In this document: in pieces, positions 34,704 through 47,696 of the stretch
How positions within the stretch are numbered: position 1 is the first letter of the stretch
Layout: each line of letters begins with the position of its first letter
Assembly (NCBI GenBank): GCA_018697195.1
Contig: CM031858.1
Coordinates: 81,723,133 to 81,787,132 of the forward strand
From: Certhia americana
Taxonomy: Eukaryota > Chordata > Aves > Passeriformes > Certhiidae
Reading direction: 5' to 3'
Length of the DNA stretch: 64,000 nucleotides
Translations under genes and position numbers: made by a program
The notes under the pieces: generated by a model
Seen by the model: only the letters and a program-made list of their open reading frames with translations
What the model was told of the DNA's origin: nothing
The model's database searches: none

Positions 34704-37700
34704 GTGAGTGCTGATGGACTGTGAGTCTCATCTTTTTAACTCATGTTCATCATATTCACAGTATTGAAATTCCATTCTGAGAATCTGAGTATTTTTGGAG
34801 TATTGTTTGCTAAACTTTTAAATTATTTTACTTTTTTATATATTATTTTGCTAGTATATGTATTATGGAATTTAGTTAATAAAGCTGAAGATTGTAGATG
34901 TGCCCTTAAATATATGTGATTCCTGTAGGCATAGGGATGAGATACACAAACAGTGCTCTTACATGGCAAAGCTGAGTCAGCTTTGAGCAGCAGCTTGCAT
35001 TGAGCATTCTTTTCGGAGTTCCTCACAAACCTAAGGCAGAAAATAAGCAGTTTAGAATTGACTGAATTCTCCTGGGTTTCCCTGCAGGTCCCAGCCTTGA
35101 CAAGCAGAAAAAAGTTCAGCTTTCAAGCTGCTTAGGTGGCAGACTGACATTTTTGACACTTATTATAGCCAAAGGATAGGGAATAGTTTAGAAAGCATAT
35201 CATAAAATTGTGTTTAGCAGTCAATTTTGTGTCATGGATGTTAATCGTGTGATGAGGATTTCCAGCTGGGAGAAGTTGCAAACAGATAGGTATTCCTGAG
35301 ATGTGACAGACCAAGTTGACATTTTGTTTATTACAAAAAAAAGGAAGCAGATTCTTATAAAGTGAAAAATATTAGTGAGCATAAAGTATAAAATTATATA
35401 TATTATAATTTGCCCATGCCTTTCCAGAAAAAAAGGAAAAAAAAGAATCCTAATGCATGTTATGTGACACAACAGTCACTATTCCTACAGTATATTTCAT
35501 GTTATGATGGGATTATTCTCACGTTAGAAATATAAATCCTTCTAGCTTCAGAACATTTGGTCAGCTGCAAGTAACAGATTTTATTTTGCATATATCAGTT
35601 CTCATATAATGTGAATGCTGAATTGTGCTTATGTGAAGAAATTTGTGACCTTCCCTAAAGGTTAGATGATTTTAGAATGTTAATTAACAGCATCAGAAAA
35701 AGTCTTGAATTGTGTGGAACATACTTCTTTTGCACTGCTATAATTCTGTTGAGGGGAAAAATGAACTCATTGTATATATATCCTTGTTCAGGCACCCTTT
35801 GTCCACTCAGCTTGGTATTGTGACTAATTGCTGTGCCACACCTGTGTGTTTTTGTGAAAGGGGAAAATGTCTTCACACAGAATTTGCAGCTTAACTAGAT
35901 ATTTTTCTGCCAAAGGCACACTAGAATTCCCTCTAGGCTTCTCTAATTAATCATATTCACTGTATTCACATTTGTCTATTAAAAGCTTTAGATGTACTTA
36001 TACATTCTCCATTAGAGTTCATTCTTCTGACTCAAAACTGTTTATAATTAAGCTACCAGGAAACTGTAGCTTTTATCTTTGGGGAGGAAGAACAAGATGA
36101 GTTTTGTAATTGGAGACAGATAAAGTAAGTCCAAAAGACTGAAACTAGCCCAGTTAACTATATTAAAGGAAGGGGAGTATTTTCTGGGGTAGCTAGGAGT
36201 GGGGGATTCATTTGCTTGAGTTGGGAATTCATCTGCTTTTATGTCAATTTGCATGCTTTAATGATTCAGAGCCAAGAAACTACATTAGTTTTTTCAGTGC
36301 TTGGATTGAAGGGAAGATTTTGCTGCTTTCACTGGAAAAATAACACAGATCGATAATCCTGCAAGAAAAGTAAGGCATCAACTGGAATGGAAGCTCCCTA
36401 GTCAATATCTGTTATGCAGCAGTAGGTCACAGTTACTGTAATTCAGCCTCATATGAGGTCCTCATATGCATGCATGTGTCTGTCAGTGTTTCCAATTTAA
36501 AGTTTCCTCAGAAGCACCCTGTTTTTTCTCACTTAGATTTTCTGCCCTGTGAATCATGTTGGACCAAATCAAATCATCTCTGGGGGTGATGGTTGTACTC
36601 TGAAACACAGCTGATTATCTTGTTCTGTGCTTTATTGCTATGCAATAAAGACATTGTTGATTTTAGTGGCTAGCACAGCAAATTTGGAGATCTTAATCCC
36701 ATCAGTCGGGCAAGAAGCACATGCCTAAATGCCTAGGCATTCTGCTCTCAGTGTTCACTGTACCTTCTGGTGCAGGATCTTGACTTGAAAAAGCTCTGAG
36801 TCTTCATCACAGGGGAAAACTTGTTTCTAATCTTACCTGTCAGAAGTCTGTAATCGCAGGAACAATGTGGGAGGGGAAAATGGGGCTGGTGTGTCAGGTG
36901 TCTCAGGTGAGATGATGCCATGTTACCATGATGTGATTTCAGCTTCTGGAATCAGAGATTTCACAATTAAAATACTTTGATGTTGTTGACCTGAATTCCC
37001 CATTACTTCTGGTTCGGCCAGAGTCACTTATTTATTATTGGATCCTGCCTTCTGCTAAGGGGATTGATAAGGCCTGGAAGCAATTGCAAGCTATCCACAT
37101 CAGCGGAGTACATAAGTTTGCAGCTAATTACTGAGCATCACTCCATCACTCTGATCAGTTGCTTAACATTAGAAGATTATGAAGAAATCAGGGAACTTTA
37201 ATTTCTGAATTATCATTTCCTTGATGCACTCAACACAGTTATCTGGGGGGACAAAGAGGTGATTAGTTCAGTTAAAAGTATTAATTATTCAGCATATGTG
37301 TCAAATTAAGCTACAGAAGTATGCTGAGAGAATGTAACTGAAGGGGAAAAGGAAAATTAATGTGAAGCAGAAAGATTTTGAATAGGCACAAATCCAAAAA
37401 GCTAGATGGACAGCACAGCAACACTACCAACACAGAAACCCTATTTCTGACTGAAGCTATTTATTGTGGAGCCATCTTTGAGGCTCTCTGAACATCCTGT
37501 TTACTCACCTACTAGAAAACATGTTTCAGAATTTGACTCGCTGAATTTCATCTGGTTTAAAAATTTTTATTGGCAGAATGAACAGTTCACCAAATGTTAC
37601 AGATATCTGCACACCTCCTTAAAGTTTTTCCTATTTTGGAAAATTTTAGAGTGCCCACAGTCATGTAGTCTTCATTGATGGAGGAAAGAAGCATCTGGCG

Positions 37701-37784
37701 ATACTTATTGAACTTGTCTGTTTTAAGATTTACAGTAGTCATCTATTCAGCTCTTGAATATCTCTGAATAAGATCACCAGTTGC

Positions 37785-37815
37785 ATTTATTTATTTATTT
37801 TTTTTTTTTTTTTTT
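37785..37815. repeat. (ATTT)4 plus poly-T tract
   Basis: Four ATTT units run into T, giving 18 consecutive T at 37798-37815. Confidence 0.95.
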
Positions 37816-38087
37816 ACTTTGGAACTTCCTTTTGCTTCTAGAAAAAGAAATTGATGTTCTGTTTATCAATGTTATTTCTGTCTTCCTGGTGCTCCTGTAG
37901 AGAACATCAAATGCAGCTGGCCCAAAGGCAATGAGCAGGTTTTTGACCACAGTTGTAACCATGCAGAAAATATGGTTTCTCCCTGACGAGATGCCACTGA
38001 AGACCCGGGCTACTGTATTGGTATGACCTGAGTACTCACCTTAGTTCATCAGGGGTTGGGCTGCTCGCAAAGATTTTATCAAGTGAC

Positions 38088-38114
38088 AATGCAGGGAGAG
38101 ACAGTCCCTGCATT
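38088..38114. repeat. Perfect 10-bp hairpin
   Basis: AATGCAGGGA and its exact complement TCCCTGCATT are separated by the 7-nt loop GAGACAG. Confidence 0.95.
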
Positions 38115-40794
38115 ATCCTCTTGCCAACCCTGTTGTATTTTGTACCTATGTCATGGTCTCAAAGGGAACGCGATCACCCACAGGAGTTAACGAGGGCTAC
38201 AAACCAGCTCTCTCTCCATCCAACAGCCCAGCTGGCTGCACAATAATAAGCCTGCAAATGTGAAATAGAGAACCCAGCTCTCCTTCCCATGATGTCATGT
38301 TTTGGCCTTCTCCTTTCCCATGTACAGGAAAATGTAATGCCTGAAGTTACTCACATGAATATGTATATATGCACAAACAGATGAAGAGAGTGGAAAAACT
38401 GCTTACCAGTAATTTACTCTGTAAGGTGTCCTGTTCAGCTGCTTACCCTCTCTTTCTCTCTGAGTCCATGTTTAAGTGTTTCTGTGCTTAAGAGAAGCAA
38501 TTTGAGGTGATAGAGAACACACTGAGGATTATGTCTAGAGTGAACACCTCTCCCATTGATTCCTTCTCCGGACCAAAGCAGTCAGCAAGGCCCTGAGCTT
38601 CAGCCAACTGCTCAGGTCAGTAAAGGGCAGCATGTTGCTGGAATGATTTAAAATCTCCCTTGTAGTGTTTCGTAAGAAGAATAGTCTGCCTTAGCAGTCT
38701 GCTTTGGACATTATTAAGTGATAAAAATTAAATTATACTTTCATTAAACTGGCATGCTGTGTGTTTTAAGCTGTCAGTGTAACAGTGTTTAAATCATATC
38801 TGGAGTTGATATAGAATGCTTTTAATTAGACTTCACTATAGAGTTGATCTGCAAAGTGTAGCAGGGTCAGAATTTTTGCTCTAGAAAAAAAAGTAAATGT
38901 AATAGTTATATTCACAGTCCACAGTTGCAGTGTGTCCAGACTGGCAAGGAAAAACCTTTACTGTTTAAACTTAGAAACCTTTTCTGTAGTCCAACATTTA
39001 CAATTAGTAAAGGTATTTCTCCTTTCAGGAAGCCTCTTTAAATCACTAAATGTGATCTGATACCTCAGTATGAAAGCTGGCCTTAGTCTATAATGTCCAT
39101 TTGCTTCCCTAAGCCAATAAAAGGGCAAAACATTTAAAAAAAAGAAAAGGAAATGCCTGTCTGTTTCATCACACTAAGAAACACGATGACATTTGGTTTC
39201 ATAATTTGTCAAATGCTTTTCCTTAAAATTACATGGGTTTCCGACTATCTTGAAATGATTGCAGCTGTTTTCTTTACCTGAGACATGCAATGATAGATGC
39301 TTTTGGAATATATTAAATAAATAAAAATTCTGTTCTAAATGTCACAACATAACTTCATCAGTGGACAGACCATAGATGATTAAAATGTAATCCTATATCA
39401 GATATAGCAATAAAATATAATAAAATAAAATCTCTTCCAAATTAGAAGCCTCTCCATCTGAGGAGATAATTGTGTGGATTATTCTGCTTTACTGGCAGAC
39501 ATAATATTGCCATTGTTCCTCTTGCTGCCCTAAGCATTTGGTTTTAAGATACCCTTACTAAAGTGGTTTTTCTGAGATCAATTTCTTAAAAACACTGATA
39601 AAAAGGCTATTAATCCAGAGTAGATACTTTCAGTCTTCACAAGTAATAGTAAGAGTAAAATTTTTACAAAAGTGGTTTGTTTAGCGGGGTTTAATATTGC
39701 TCTGCATCAATGTCTATTATTGTTTGTTAGCAGACTTTTATTATAACTTTTGCTGCTAGTAGGATGTGTAGAGAGAATTTATGATCTAAGGATAAAAATT
39801 AATTCTTTCAATTTTGTTTTTAAGGATTAATGAAAACAACTATAATAATTCTGTGTTATCCTTTCATTTTTCTGGGTTTTAATGAAAAGCCTTGTAATTA
39901 CCTAGTGCAAGCTTTTCTTTATTATGTAATATTTCATGTAACTCAAAACCAGTGTGTGCTTGAATGTGCAAAGTACTCTTTCAGATAAGAGACTTGACTG
40001 AAAATATGCTAAGCATATTCTGCCAGTTTTGCTTTTTTTTGCAAGAAGATAAATAACTATATTTCTTTGGTTGTGCCACCCATAAGGTTGTTTGGGGGTT
40101 TTTTGTGTGTGTATCATCATTTTTACCAGTCCTAAAATTGGAGAGAAGATACCTGCTGGTTTTGAAACCTGGTCTTAGGCTTCTTCACTGGAGCAGCTAC
40201 CAGAGGAAAAATTTGAGCAGTTAAGCTGTGTTTTTTCTTTGAGATTCGTACATCTTCTCCCTGATGTCAGTGACAGAGTAGGAGAGCAGTAATTTGGTGT
40301 GAGGTGGAGGTGTCTCCCCTGACTCCCTTTTTTCATTGCCAGACTGGAAACCTTCATAGCATTTCCTTACCTATTTGAAATGGTAAGGAAAGACAGGAAG
40401 CTCTACCTGTGGAGTTAGGATATTTTTGCTTCTTACCTACCTTAGTTAAAACAGCAAGGCCAACCTACCATTTATTAAAAACACTAGGAGTCTATTGAGG
40501 CTAGAGCCTGGCTTTTTATATCTCATCTAGCCTGCTTATGTCGGGTGCCAATCAGAGAGGCAGAATGAGGAAAGAGGACACTTCTACAAGCAGATCATCT
40601 TTTCCCACCTGCGGAGAGGCACAACAGGAGTGTGAGCCTCATTAATGCACAAACTATGATACACGGTGACCCAGAGAGAAGGAAAGAACTTAGGACTGAA
40701 ATGCATCTCAGTCAGGGGAAGGTGGGAAATTTCAAATTTTGGGGAACATGAATACATGAAAACCAGCATTTATCAAAGAAAGGAGGGGACTGAA

Positions 40795-41015
40795 AGGTTA
40801 CCTGAATACAAGGAATAATGTCTTTACTATGCGAGTAACTGTGCACAGGAACACACTATCCAGAGAGGTTGTGAAGTTTCATTCACTGGGGGTATTCAAG
40901 ATTGCTCTGGACACAATCCTGTCTAATGTACTTTAGGATGACCTGACTTGATCAGGGAGGTTGGATCAGATGACCCTCTAACTTGGCTCATTCTGTGATT
41001 CTGGTGTTCCTGTGA
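40795..41015 (+). mobile_element. CR1 LINE, 3'-end fragment with tail
   Basis: Sense-strand CR1 3' end: AAGGAATAATGTCTTTACTA, CAGGAACACACTATCCAGAG, GAGGTTGTGAAGTTTCATTC, GGTTGGATCAGATGACCCTC and a terminal TTCTGTGATTCTGGTG that is a decayed octamer tail. It is about 220 bp long, 5'-truncated, and stops about 150 bp before the LTR at 41167. Confidence 0.85.
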
Positions 41016-41117
41016 CAGAAAAATTGGAGGCAGAGATGGGATTTCAACAGCCGACATACCAAGCCTTAAGGTGAAGGGGGAAGAGGATGATTATGAAATT
41101 GGTTTCCCTTTTGTTTT

Positions 41118-41161
41118 GAGAAAAAAAAGGGGGAAAAAAAAAAGGAAAAGGAAAAGAGGAG
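41118..41161. repeat. 44-nt polypurine tract beside the LTR
   Basis: A/G only, with A8, G5 and A10 runs. It lies 5 bp outside the LTR edge at 41167, on the side and strand opposite to where a retroviral polypurine tract would be. Confidence 0.95.
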
Positions 41162-41166
41162 CTGGT

Positions 41167-42181
41167 TGTAATGGGTTGATACTGTTTATATCCAGGTACT
41201 CACAAACAAAGCCTCTCTGTCACTCCCCTTCACAGCTGGATAGGGGAGAGAAAACATGAAGGATTCATGAATGAGATAAGGATGGGGAGAAATCACTCAC
41301 CAAATATCATCTTGAGGAAAAGAGGCTCAGATTGGAAATATGAATTGTATTTATTGCTAACAAAATCTGAGCAGAATAATGAAAAGTAAAATAAAAACTT
41401 AAACCCCCCTACCTTCCCCTCCATGCCTCCCTCCTTCCCAGATCTACCTCCTACCCCAACAGTGCAGAGAGACAGGGACACACTATAATGTGGGTTATAG
41501 TCAGTTCATCACCCACGGCTTCTCCCTCTGCCCAGGGAGAGGGGTCATTCCCCTGCTGCACTGTGGGGTCACTCCCATGGGACACAATCCTCCATGAACT
41601 TCTCCAATGTGAGTCCACCCCACAAGCAACAGTCCTCCCCAAAGTGCTGCAGTGTGGGTCACTCTTGCACAGGGTGCAGTCATTCAAGGACTAGCTGCTC
41701 AGCATGGGCTCCTCTTTCCATGGGCCTCCTCCACCTGCTCCAGCATGGGGCTCCTGCACAGACTGCAGGTGGATTTCTGCATCCCCATGGAACTCCAAGG
41801 GCTGCAGGGACACAGCTGCTTCACCACAGGCTTCACCTCCATCTGGAAGGGAATCTCAGCTCTGGCACCTGGAGCACTTCCTGCCCCTCTTTCTCCACTG
41901 ACCTTAATGTCTGCAGGGCTGCTTCTCTCCCATCCTTTGACTCCTCTCCTCTGTGGCCACAACTACAATTGCCCAATAACTCTTCTTCCTGCTTAGCTCT
42001 ATTATCACAGACATTACCATTATTTCTAATTGGCCAAGCCTTGGCCAGTGGCATGTCCATCTGTTGGAGTTGCCACGGATTCGCTCAGCTGGACATGGAG
42101 TAAGCTTCTGGCAGCTTCTCATAGAAGCCACCCCTGTGCCCCACCCCCACTACCAAAGCTTGGCCATGCAAACCAAATGCA
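41167..42181 (-). mobile_element. Nearly complete ERVL-type solo LTR, about 1 kb (antisense)
   Basis: The minus strand starts TGCATTTGGTTTGCATGGCC and ends with ...CAACCCATTACA, giving TG...CA termini at 42181 and 41167. Inside are a GGCCAATTAG CCAAT-type box (about 42030), a GC-rich 600-bp U3/R with the CTCCATGGGC and CACTCCCATGGG repeats, and an AATAAATACAATT polyadenylation signal (complement of 41350-41355). The layout and end sequences match an abundant avian LTR. Overlapping ORFs on both strands, up to 169 codons (41594-42103), are by-products of its GC-rich composition. No primer binding site follows the LTR end and no coding region is attached, so it is a solo LTR. Flanks CTGGT and AGGTC do not form a clear duplication. 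Confidence 0.85.
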
Positions 42182-45100
42182 AGGTCTGCAGGGAAAGTCC
42201 TTTGTTTGTCTCCCTCCTGGCAAATCCAGAACAGAGAAAATTAAAAAATAGCAGTTCAAATGTTTGGGGAGAAATGGGTAAGCCATCATAATTGGATTTT
42301 TTTTCTGTACCATTACAGCTGGTTGGCAAAATCTCCTTAAAGAACACCAGATTCCTGTGTATGTGCAATTCTGGATTCAATTTTAAGCAACCATCCAGCC
42401 TTCTTGGATCTTTTGATAGATCCCCATGCTCCAAATTTATATAGATTTTGAATGAATTTATGAAATCGCTATGTATTTTTCACTCTTGTCCCCCTGCCCC
42501 TGCATACACGGCTTTGCAAGGTTTCTATCCAGTGAATATAGGTGACACAAAATCCATTGAACTCCAGGTACGACTATCAAGGGCTTCAATAAGCGTTAGG
42601 TTAGAGCAGAGAATGGCTTCTGTGACGAAGTTTGTCACTGGCAAATTTGCATCAGCAAAACAATATAATAAATTGCAAAGTATTATGCCATGTAAGAACA
42701 CTTTACCTTGAAAATGAAGGAGATTTATTTGAAATAAACAACAGGAAATAAAACAACGGATTTTGTAATACCATATTTGAAAACAGTTTTTGAGAAAAGA
42801 AATAATTGCATTTCAGAATTTATTAGAGTACATCAGTATAAAAGTAATGAGTGCATCCACTTTATGATTATGCTGAATTGTATTATAAAATCTATCAGCA
42901 ATATTAGAGAAGATTGGAAAAAAAATGTCTGGAATACACAGTTTTAGTGTATTTTGCTGTCCTTGCTCTTCCACACCTATAAAATTTTCAATTTAGCAAA
43001 AGGAAAAGAATGTGAAAGAAATCATGAAGAGCTAAGACATTGCAAAGGAAATAGTCAAAATAGATTGGTAGCCAGCTACTCTATGTCAGGTTGGCATTTT
43101 TAGCATACATCATAGGTAATTGTGAAACACAGAGGAAAAATAGCTATTAATAAACCATTTCCAACAGTTTCATATAGGACTTAACAGTTCAGCTCCTGAG
43201 GATGGATATAGCTGTAACGACCACAAGTTATGTATTACTTTTGAGACATATAATGCTGTAGGAAAATTTTATTCTGTGACTAAAATTTGTCCCTAAACCT
43301 TCATGAGCAGTAATGCCTTGATCAGCCTAATGCAAGCTCTGTACTTTTTTCCAACAGCTGCAGAGGGCCACAACAAACTGCGTATATTTAATGAATATAC
43401 AGAGATGGCAAAATGCAATTGCAACTGGATGTTGTTGATTATTTAATAAGATGAAAGGAAATAATATAGACTGGCACATCTGAAGCTTAAATTCTTTCCA
43501 TTACTTTAAGTGTCTCTTTTGAAAAACATTTCTAGCTGAAATGTGAAGTTTATTCAAAAAACCTCAAATGCATATTTCTAAAATTTAATGCTATTAAGCA
43601 TTTGGCTGAATACAATATTTTGGAAGAAATGGCTCTTTAGAGATCAACAGTATGGTGTATTTCATTGATCTAGTGAGGTCAGTGAACAAGTTCCAGAGAG
43701 ATGTCATTCAACATTAGAGCAGTATCTTGACTCCTAAGAATATATTAGGTATTCATATATCTTTATATGTCTTTGTGTGTCTTATTTTGTATGCATATAT
43801 ACATATATAATCTAATCTGTGTCTAAATGAGAAAAAATAATATTTTAGCTGTCTTTTAAAATTTCTGGGGTTAATTTCACTTTTAATAGGGTCTTCAAAT
43901 GCCTTACACTTCAGATGTGAATGGTCATATCTCATAGGTTCAGTCAGTGGAAACCACAGCTCTTACTTGCTTAGGGTAGGCTTTGGACCTTGGAATCCTT
44001 AAAGTTAATTTCTGTTACCTCCTTAAAGAAAGTTAGATCATTTCCTTTCATTTGGTTTACTCTAGAAGCAGTAGCATCCACTAACTTTGTAAATTAAACC
44101 ATGTTAGATTACTTCAGAAGTGAAGTTATATGGATTAAAGAGCACAAGCAAACTTTCTTGCTCCTAAATTCAGACAGCAAGAAAAGGCCAAGACTATCTC
44201 AAGTGCTCTCAGGGAGCTCTTTTAGGCTCCTGTTTCCTATTTCTATCCACAAAAAAACTCCTGCATCGTTCCTCTCATCCTTTTACCCACTCTGACTGTA
44301 TCTACACCACTAAATAAAAAAGGTCCAGGAAATAAGCTTATGCATGACACCTTTGGTGGGTGGAAAGGGAGAATAATCTAAAGGGTATCATTGTGTCTTC
44401 CTGTTAAGTGCTTTCACATAAAGAACAGAGACTGTGCTCCCCAGATAATGTAGGTTTGTCTCCAACCTTCAGAAAAACAATCATTCTGTTGAAGCACTCT
44501 CTTGGCTTTATATGGTTGAGTTGTCTTTTTTGCAGTAACACAGGATTCTGAGTCTGTGGGGAAACATCCTTGTTGGGCAGTCACGCTGCTTTATGAAAGA
44601 AATGGTAAAAATTTGCAGGATTTGTGCTGACTAAGCAAACTTCAGAAGCAGCACAGTAGTGTGTTTGCCCAGGGGCAACACTAACAAGCCACCCAGCGCT
44701 TTCAGTGCTTGGGCTTGTGCTCTGTGTAGCACTGCTCCGTGATGTACGCTGGAGACATTTTGTGGGTCACATCAACAAAGTAATTTTCTTGCTTTCCTGA
44801 TTCCACTGGTTCCATTTAATTTGGGGAAGTCTAGTCAGCCTGACACATCCATAAATTGAGTATATAAAACACCCTATAAAGGTTGTATACAATACCTGTG
44901 ACATTATTACAGGCTGATGTTCTCATAGTATCATCACATACCAGAATCCTTGCACTTGTTGTGGTGATCTGATACATCAGAAATGAGATGTGTTTTCCCT
45001 TCCAGAGCTATTTGCAAAGTCAGCATGAAACAAGAGATTCGCTTAATTTGCTGCATTAAAAACTTACATGGTAAGGCCTCCATGTCAACAAATAGCAGTT

Positions 45101-47303
45101 CACAGAACAATATTGGACACGTGAGAACTGATTTTTCCTAGCTGAAAGCTATTTTTTCCTTTGATTTTTTGAAGTGACCCTGTTCATTTTTCCCAAAGAG
45201 AGAATGAAATAAACAAAGTCTGACATGATAATCCTTCCATATCCACTGAATTCCCTAAGGTAACTCTGAGATTATTACATTTAATGCAAACAAAAGTAGT
45301 TTTCACAAGTTTCAACATCAGGTTACAATTTCATCAGTTCATAATCAATAAAGTACAGGTGTTTGCAGATGTACATATTGTTTCACAGTTTTGAAACCAT
45401 GAAATATGAGTACTAGGTATTTTTTATACCTATGTGTTTTGTACTTTATATGTATTATGATTATCAGTGCACCTTTAAAATACTGTCTTTTGAAAGGTTG
45501 ACATGGATTTTCAAGAACCCTAAATTCATTCTAAATGCATTGCGTATTTTTTTTACTCCTATGGCTTGTGAAGTTTGTTTTATTTTTGTAATTTATCATT
45601 CTTTATGCTGAGTGCTTCCAAAGTGTTTTTTTTAACTTTGCAGTGAGATCCTGTGGTGCCAATGTAGCGACCTTTTTATATCAGTGGGCCTCCAGTGAGA
45701 AGTATCTTTGGTCCTGATTGCAAGGCAGGGCCTCCTTCATTTAATGTTTGTAAAAATGTTTTTTGTGGGGGGATCAAATTGATTTTGGGTATTTGCACAG
45801 TAGGTTTTTGAAGCTTTTGAAGCAAAATCCCTATTGTAATGAAAATTTTACACAGATGTGGAATGAAGATTTAAGGTTCTAGTAGGGTTAACATTACTAA
45901 TAGTTTAGTTCTTTGGATATTGCCAGTGTAATTATATTTCTTATGGTATCATAAGTCCTGTCCAACTATTTTGCCTTTTTTAATTCATTTTTTATAAAAG
46001 ACATAAATGCATAGTAGTATGGTAGTATTTAATTTATGAAGACTCAGACTCAGAACCAACCAGTTCTTAAAATTGTTGGGTTGTGATGTGCGAGCAAAAT
46101 ACTTGTGCAGCTCCAAATGTGGAGAAAATGTGGTGTGTTCCAGAGTGCTCTCAAGGAAGCACTTCATTAAACAGAGAGTAAAAGTTTCAGGGAGGAGTGA
46201 GCACACTCTTGGATCTGCTCAACTTCATACATCTGAGGCAGCTCATAATCACTGCTGCCAAAAACCTGCCCAGGGAACTCTCAGCACAGCAGACAGAGGT
46301 GGAAGCAGCACAAGAGGCCACATTAGCTGGGATCTGGTCTGTCTTTGAAAGAGTTTTATGATAATTTGAACTGCTGTGAGGCAGTACCAGCTTGCTTGCC
46401 TTTCTAGTGCCCCTCCAAAGTTCTGATAGGTTTGAGATGCTCCTGTAAAATGCTGACATCAAATTACAGCAACCCTTTTCTATACAGTAGTGCTGTCAAA
46501 AAAAGTTCACCTATTAATTTTATTTGAAGTGCTTCCTCACTTAAACAGTTTTGTGTATTTGTTTTCCCACTTAAGAATAAAATTTGGAAATAAGAAACAA
46601 AAAGTTCTCTTGTTTCTCAGAGGCATGAGTGTTCTAAAATGGTTCCTTGCACAAGTGGGGATCTTTTTCACAAATCTGTATATCAAATTTATCTTTCCTT
46701 TAAGAATTTACCAAGTTGTGAGCCTCTTCTAAGGTCATGGACTTTCCTCAGTTCTAGTAACATACAGTTCCTTACAGAAAATGGACCACATGTTTATTAT
46801 TTTTGGTATCCACTGTTCCTTTTTTTCTTTTCTTTCAGGAAGTATTGCTATCTCTTGCTTTCCAGATTACTTTTTACATATTCTCTAATTTCTCCTTTAT
46901 CACCATCAGTTTTTTTTCTCAGTTTTCAATCATTTTTTAAAGAAAGAAAAAGGAAATCTGTAATGCTCTCAAAAGCATTAAGCAAGATAGGGTGGAAATG
47001 CAGTTATCTTACCATCAAATATTCTTGTGTAGTTCTCTTTTCTTTTAATTGCAACCTCTGAGCCCATTTTTACTCACCATCAATTACTACCCATTATCCT
47101 GCTAATCTGGAGTGATGGCATGGTGGCAAAGCAGAAACAGAATTCAAAGACAGAGCAATTACATTGTAAGAATTCACTGTGCCCTTATGTGAAGAATGAA
47201 AACTCTGAGACACTTTTGATGGTGGAATACGGTGAGCTGGGCTAAGGTTGCCCAGCACAGTCATGTTCTGTAAACACCTAGAGCAAAAACTTGTCAGGCC
47301 AAG

Positions 47304-47498
47304 TGTTGGGGTTTGACCCTCGATGGAACTCAGCTGCCTTTCTGTGATGTGAGAAAGAAAAGGCCTCGGCTCTTTATAAGTGCGGCTTAACAATAACGAA
47401 AGCATCCCTAAATTACCAGCACTGTTTCCAACAAAAATCCAAAACACAGTGCCATGCTAGCTACTATGAAAAAAACTAACTATACCCAGCCAACCCCA
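47304..47498 (-). mobile_element. Internally deleted LTR remnant (antisense) near an exon
   Basis: The right half, AAAATCCAAAACACAGTGCC, CATGCTAGCTACTATGAAAA and ACTATACCCAGCCAACCCCA, matches the antisense of the U3 start of the same widespread avian LTR family suspected at 8388-8828. The left edge TGTTGGGGTTTGACCC resembles the other end of such LTRs, and the edges share a TGGGGTT/AACCCCA inverted repeat. At 195 bp it is much shorter than a full LTR, so the middle is missing. It ends 198 bp upstream of the acceptor of the exon at 47697. Confidence 0.65.
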
Positions 47499-47696
47499 GT
47501 GTATCATGAACAAGTATCTCATAATCCCAGCTGGACATGAGCTGGCCTGTTCAGACGTCAGGGTGCCATTTCCGTAAAGGATATTGAAGTGTGTTTATGT
47601 AAATATAATGCTTGAAGATAAATCCAACTTCCACATTAGTATGGGTGCATGTATGACAAGAAGGCAATAAATGATCTGTCCTTTTATTGTTTTCAG

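Larger units (their letters stand above)
34704..47696 (+). other. SEMA5A intron (12993 bp, phase 1)
   Basis: Bounded by GTGAGT and a TGTTTTCAG acceptor. Contents recognised are a CR1 3' end at 40795-41015, an almost complete antisense solo LTR at 41167-42181, a short antisense LTR remnant at 47304-47498, a 10-bp perfect hairpin at 38088 and an ATTT/poly-T tract at 37785. The blocks 34704-37780, 38115-40790 and 42185-47300 contain nothing else I can identify; a 140-codon open frame at 46639-47061 is T-rich and low in complexity. Confidence 0.88.

Noticed and set aside
41118..41161. Retroviral polypurine tract next to the LTR
   Set aside because: It flanks the 3' end of the minus-oriented LTR and is purine on the wrong strand; a true tract would precede the LTR 5' end near 42182.
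41594..42103. 169-codon open frame on the plus strand
   Set aside because: It lies inside the antisense LTR at 41167-42181, and several other frames on both strands are also open there because of GC-rich composition. It has no domain features.
46639..47061. 140-codon open frame on the plus strand
   Set aside because: Composition is Phe/Leu/Ser-rich from a T-rich stretch, without recognisable motifs; intronic chance reading.
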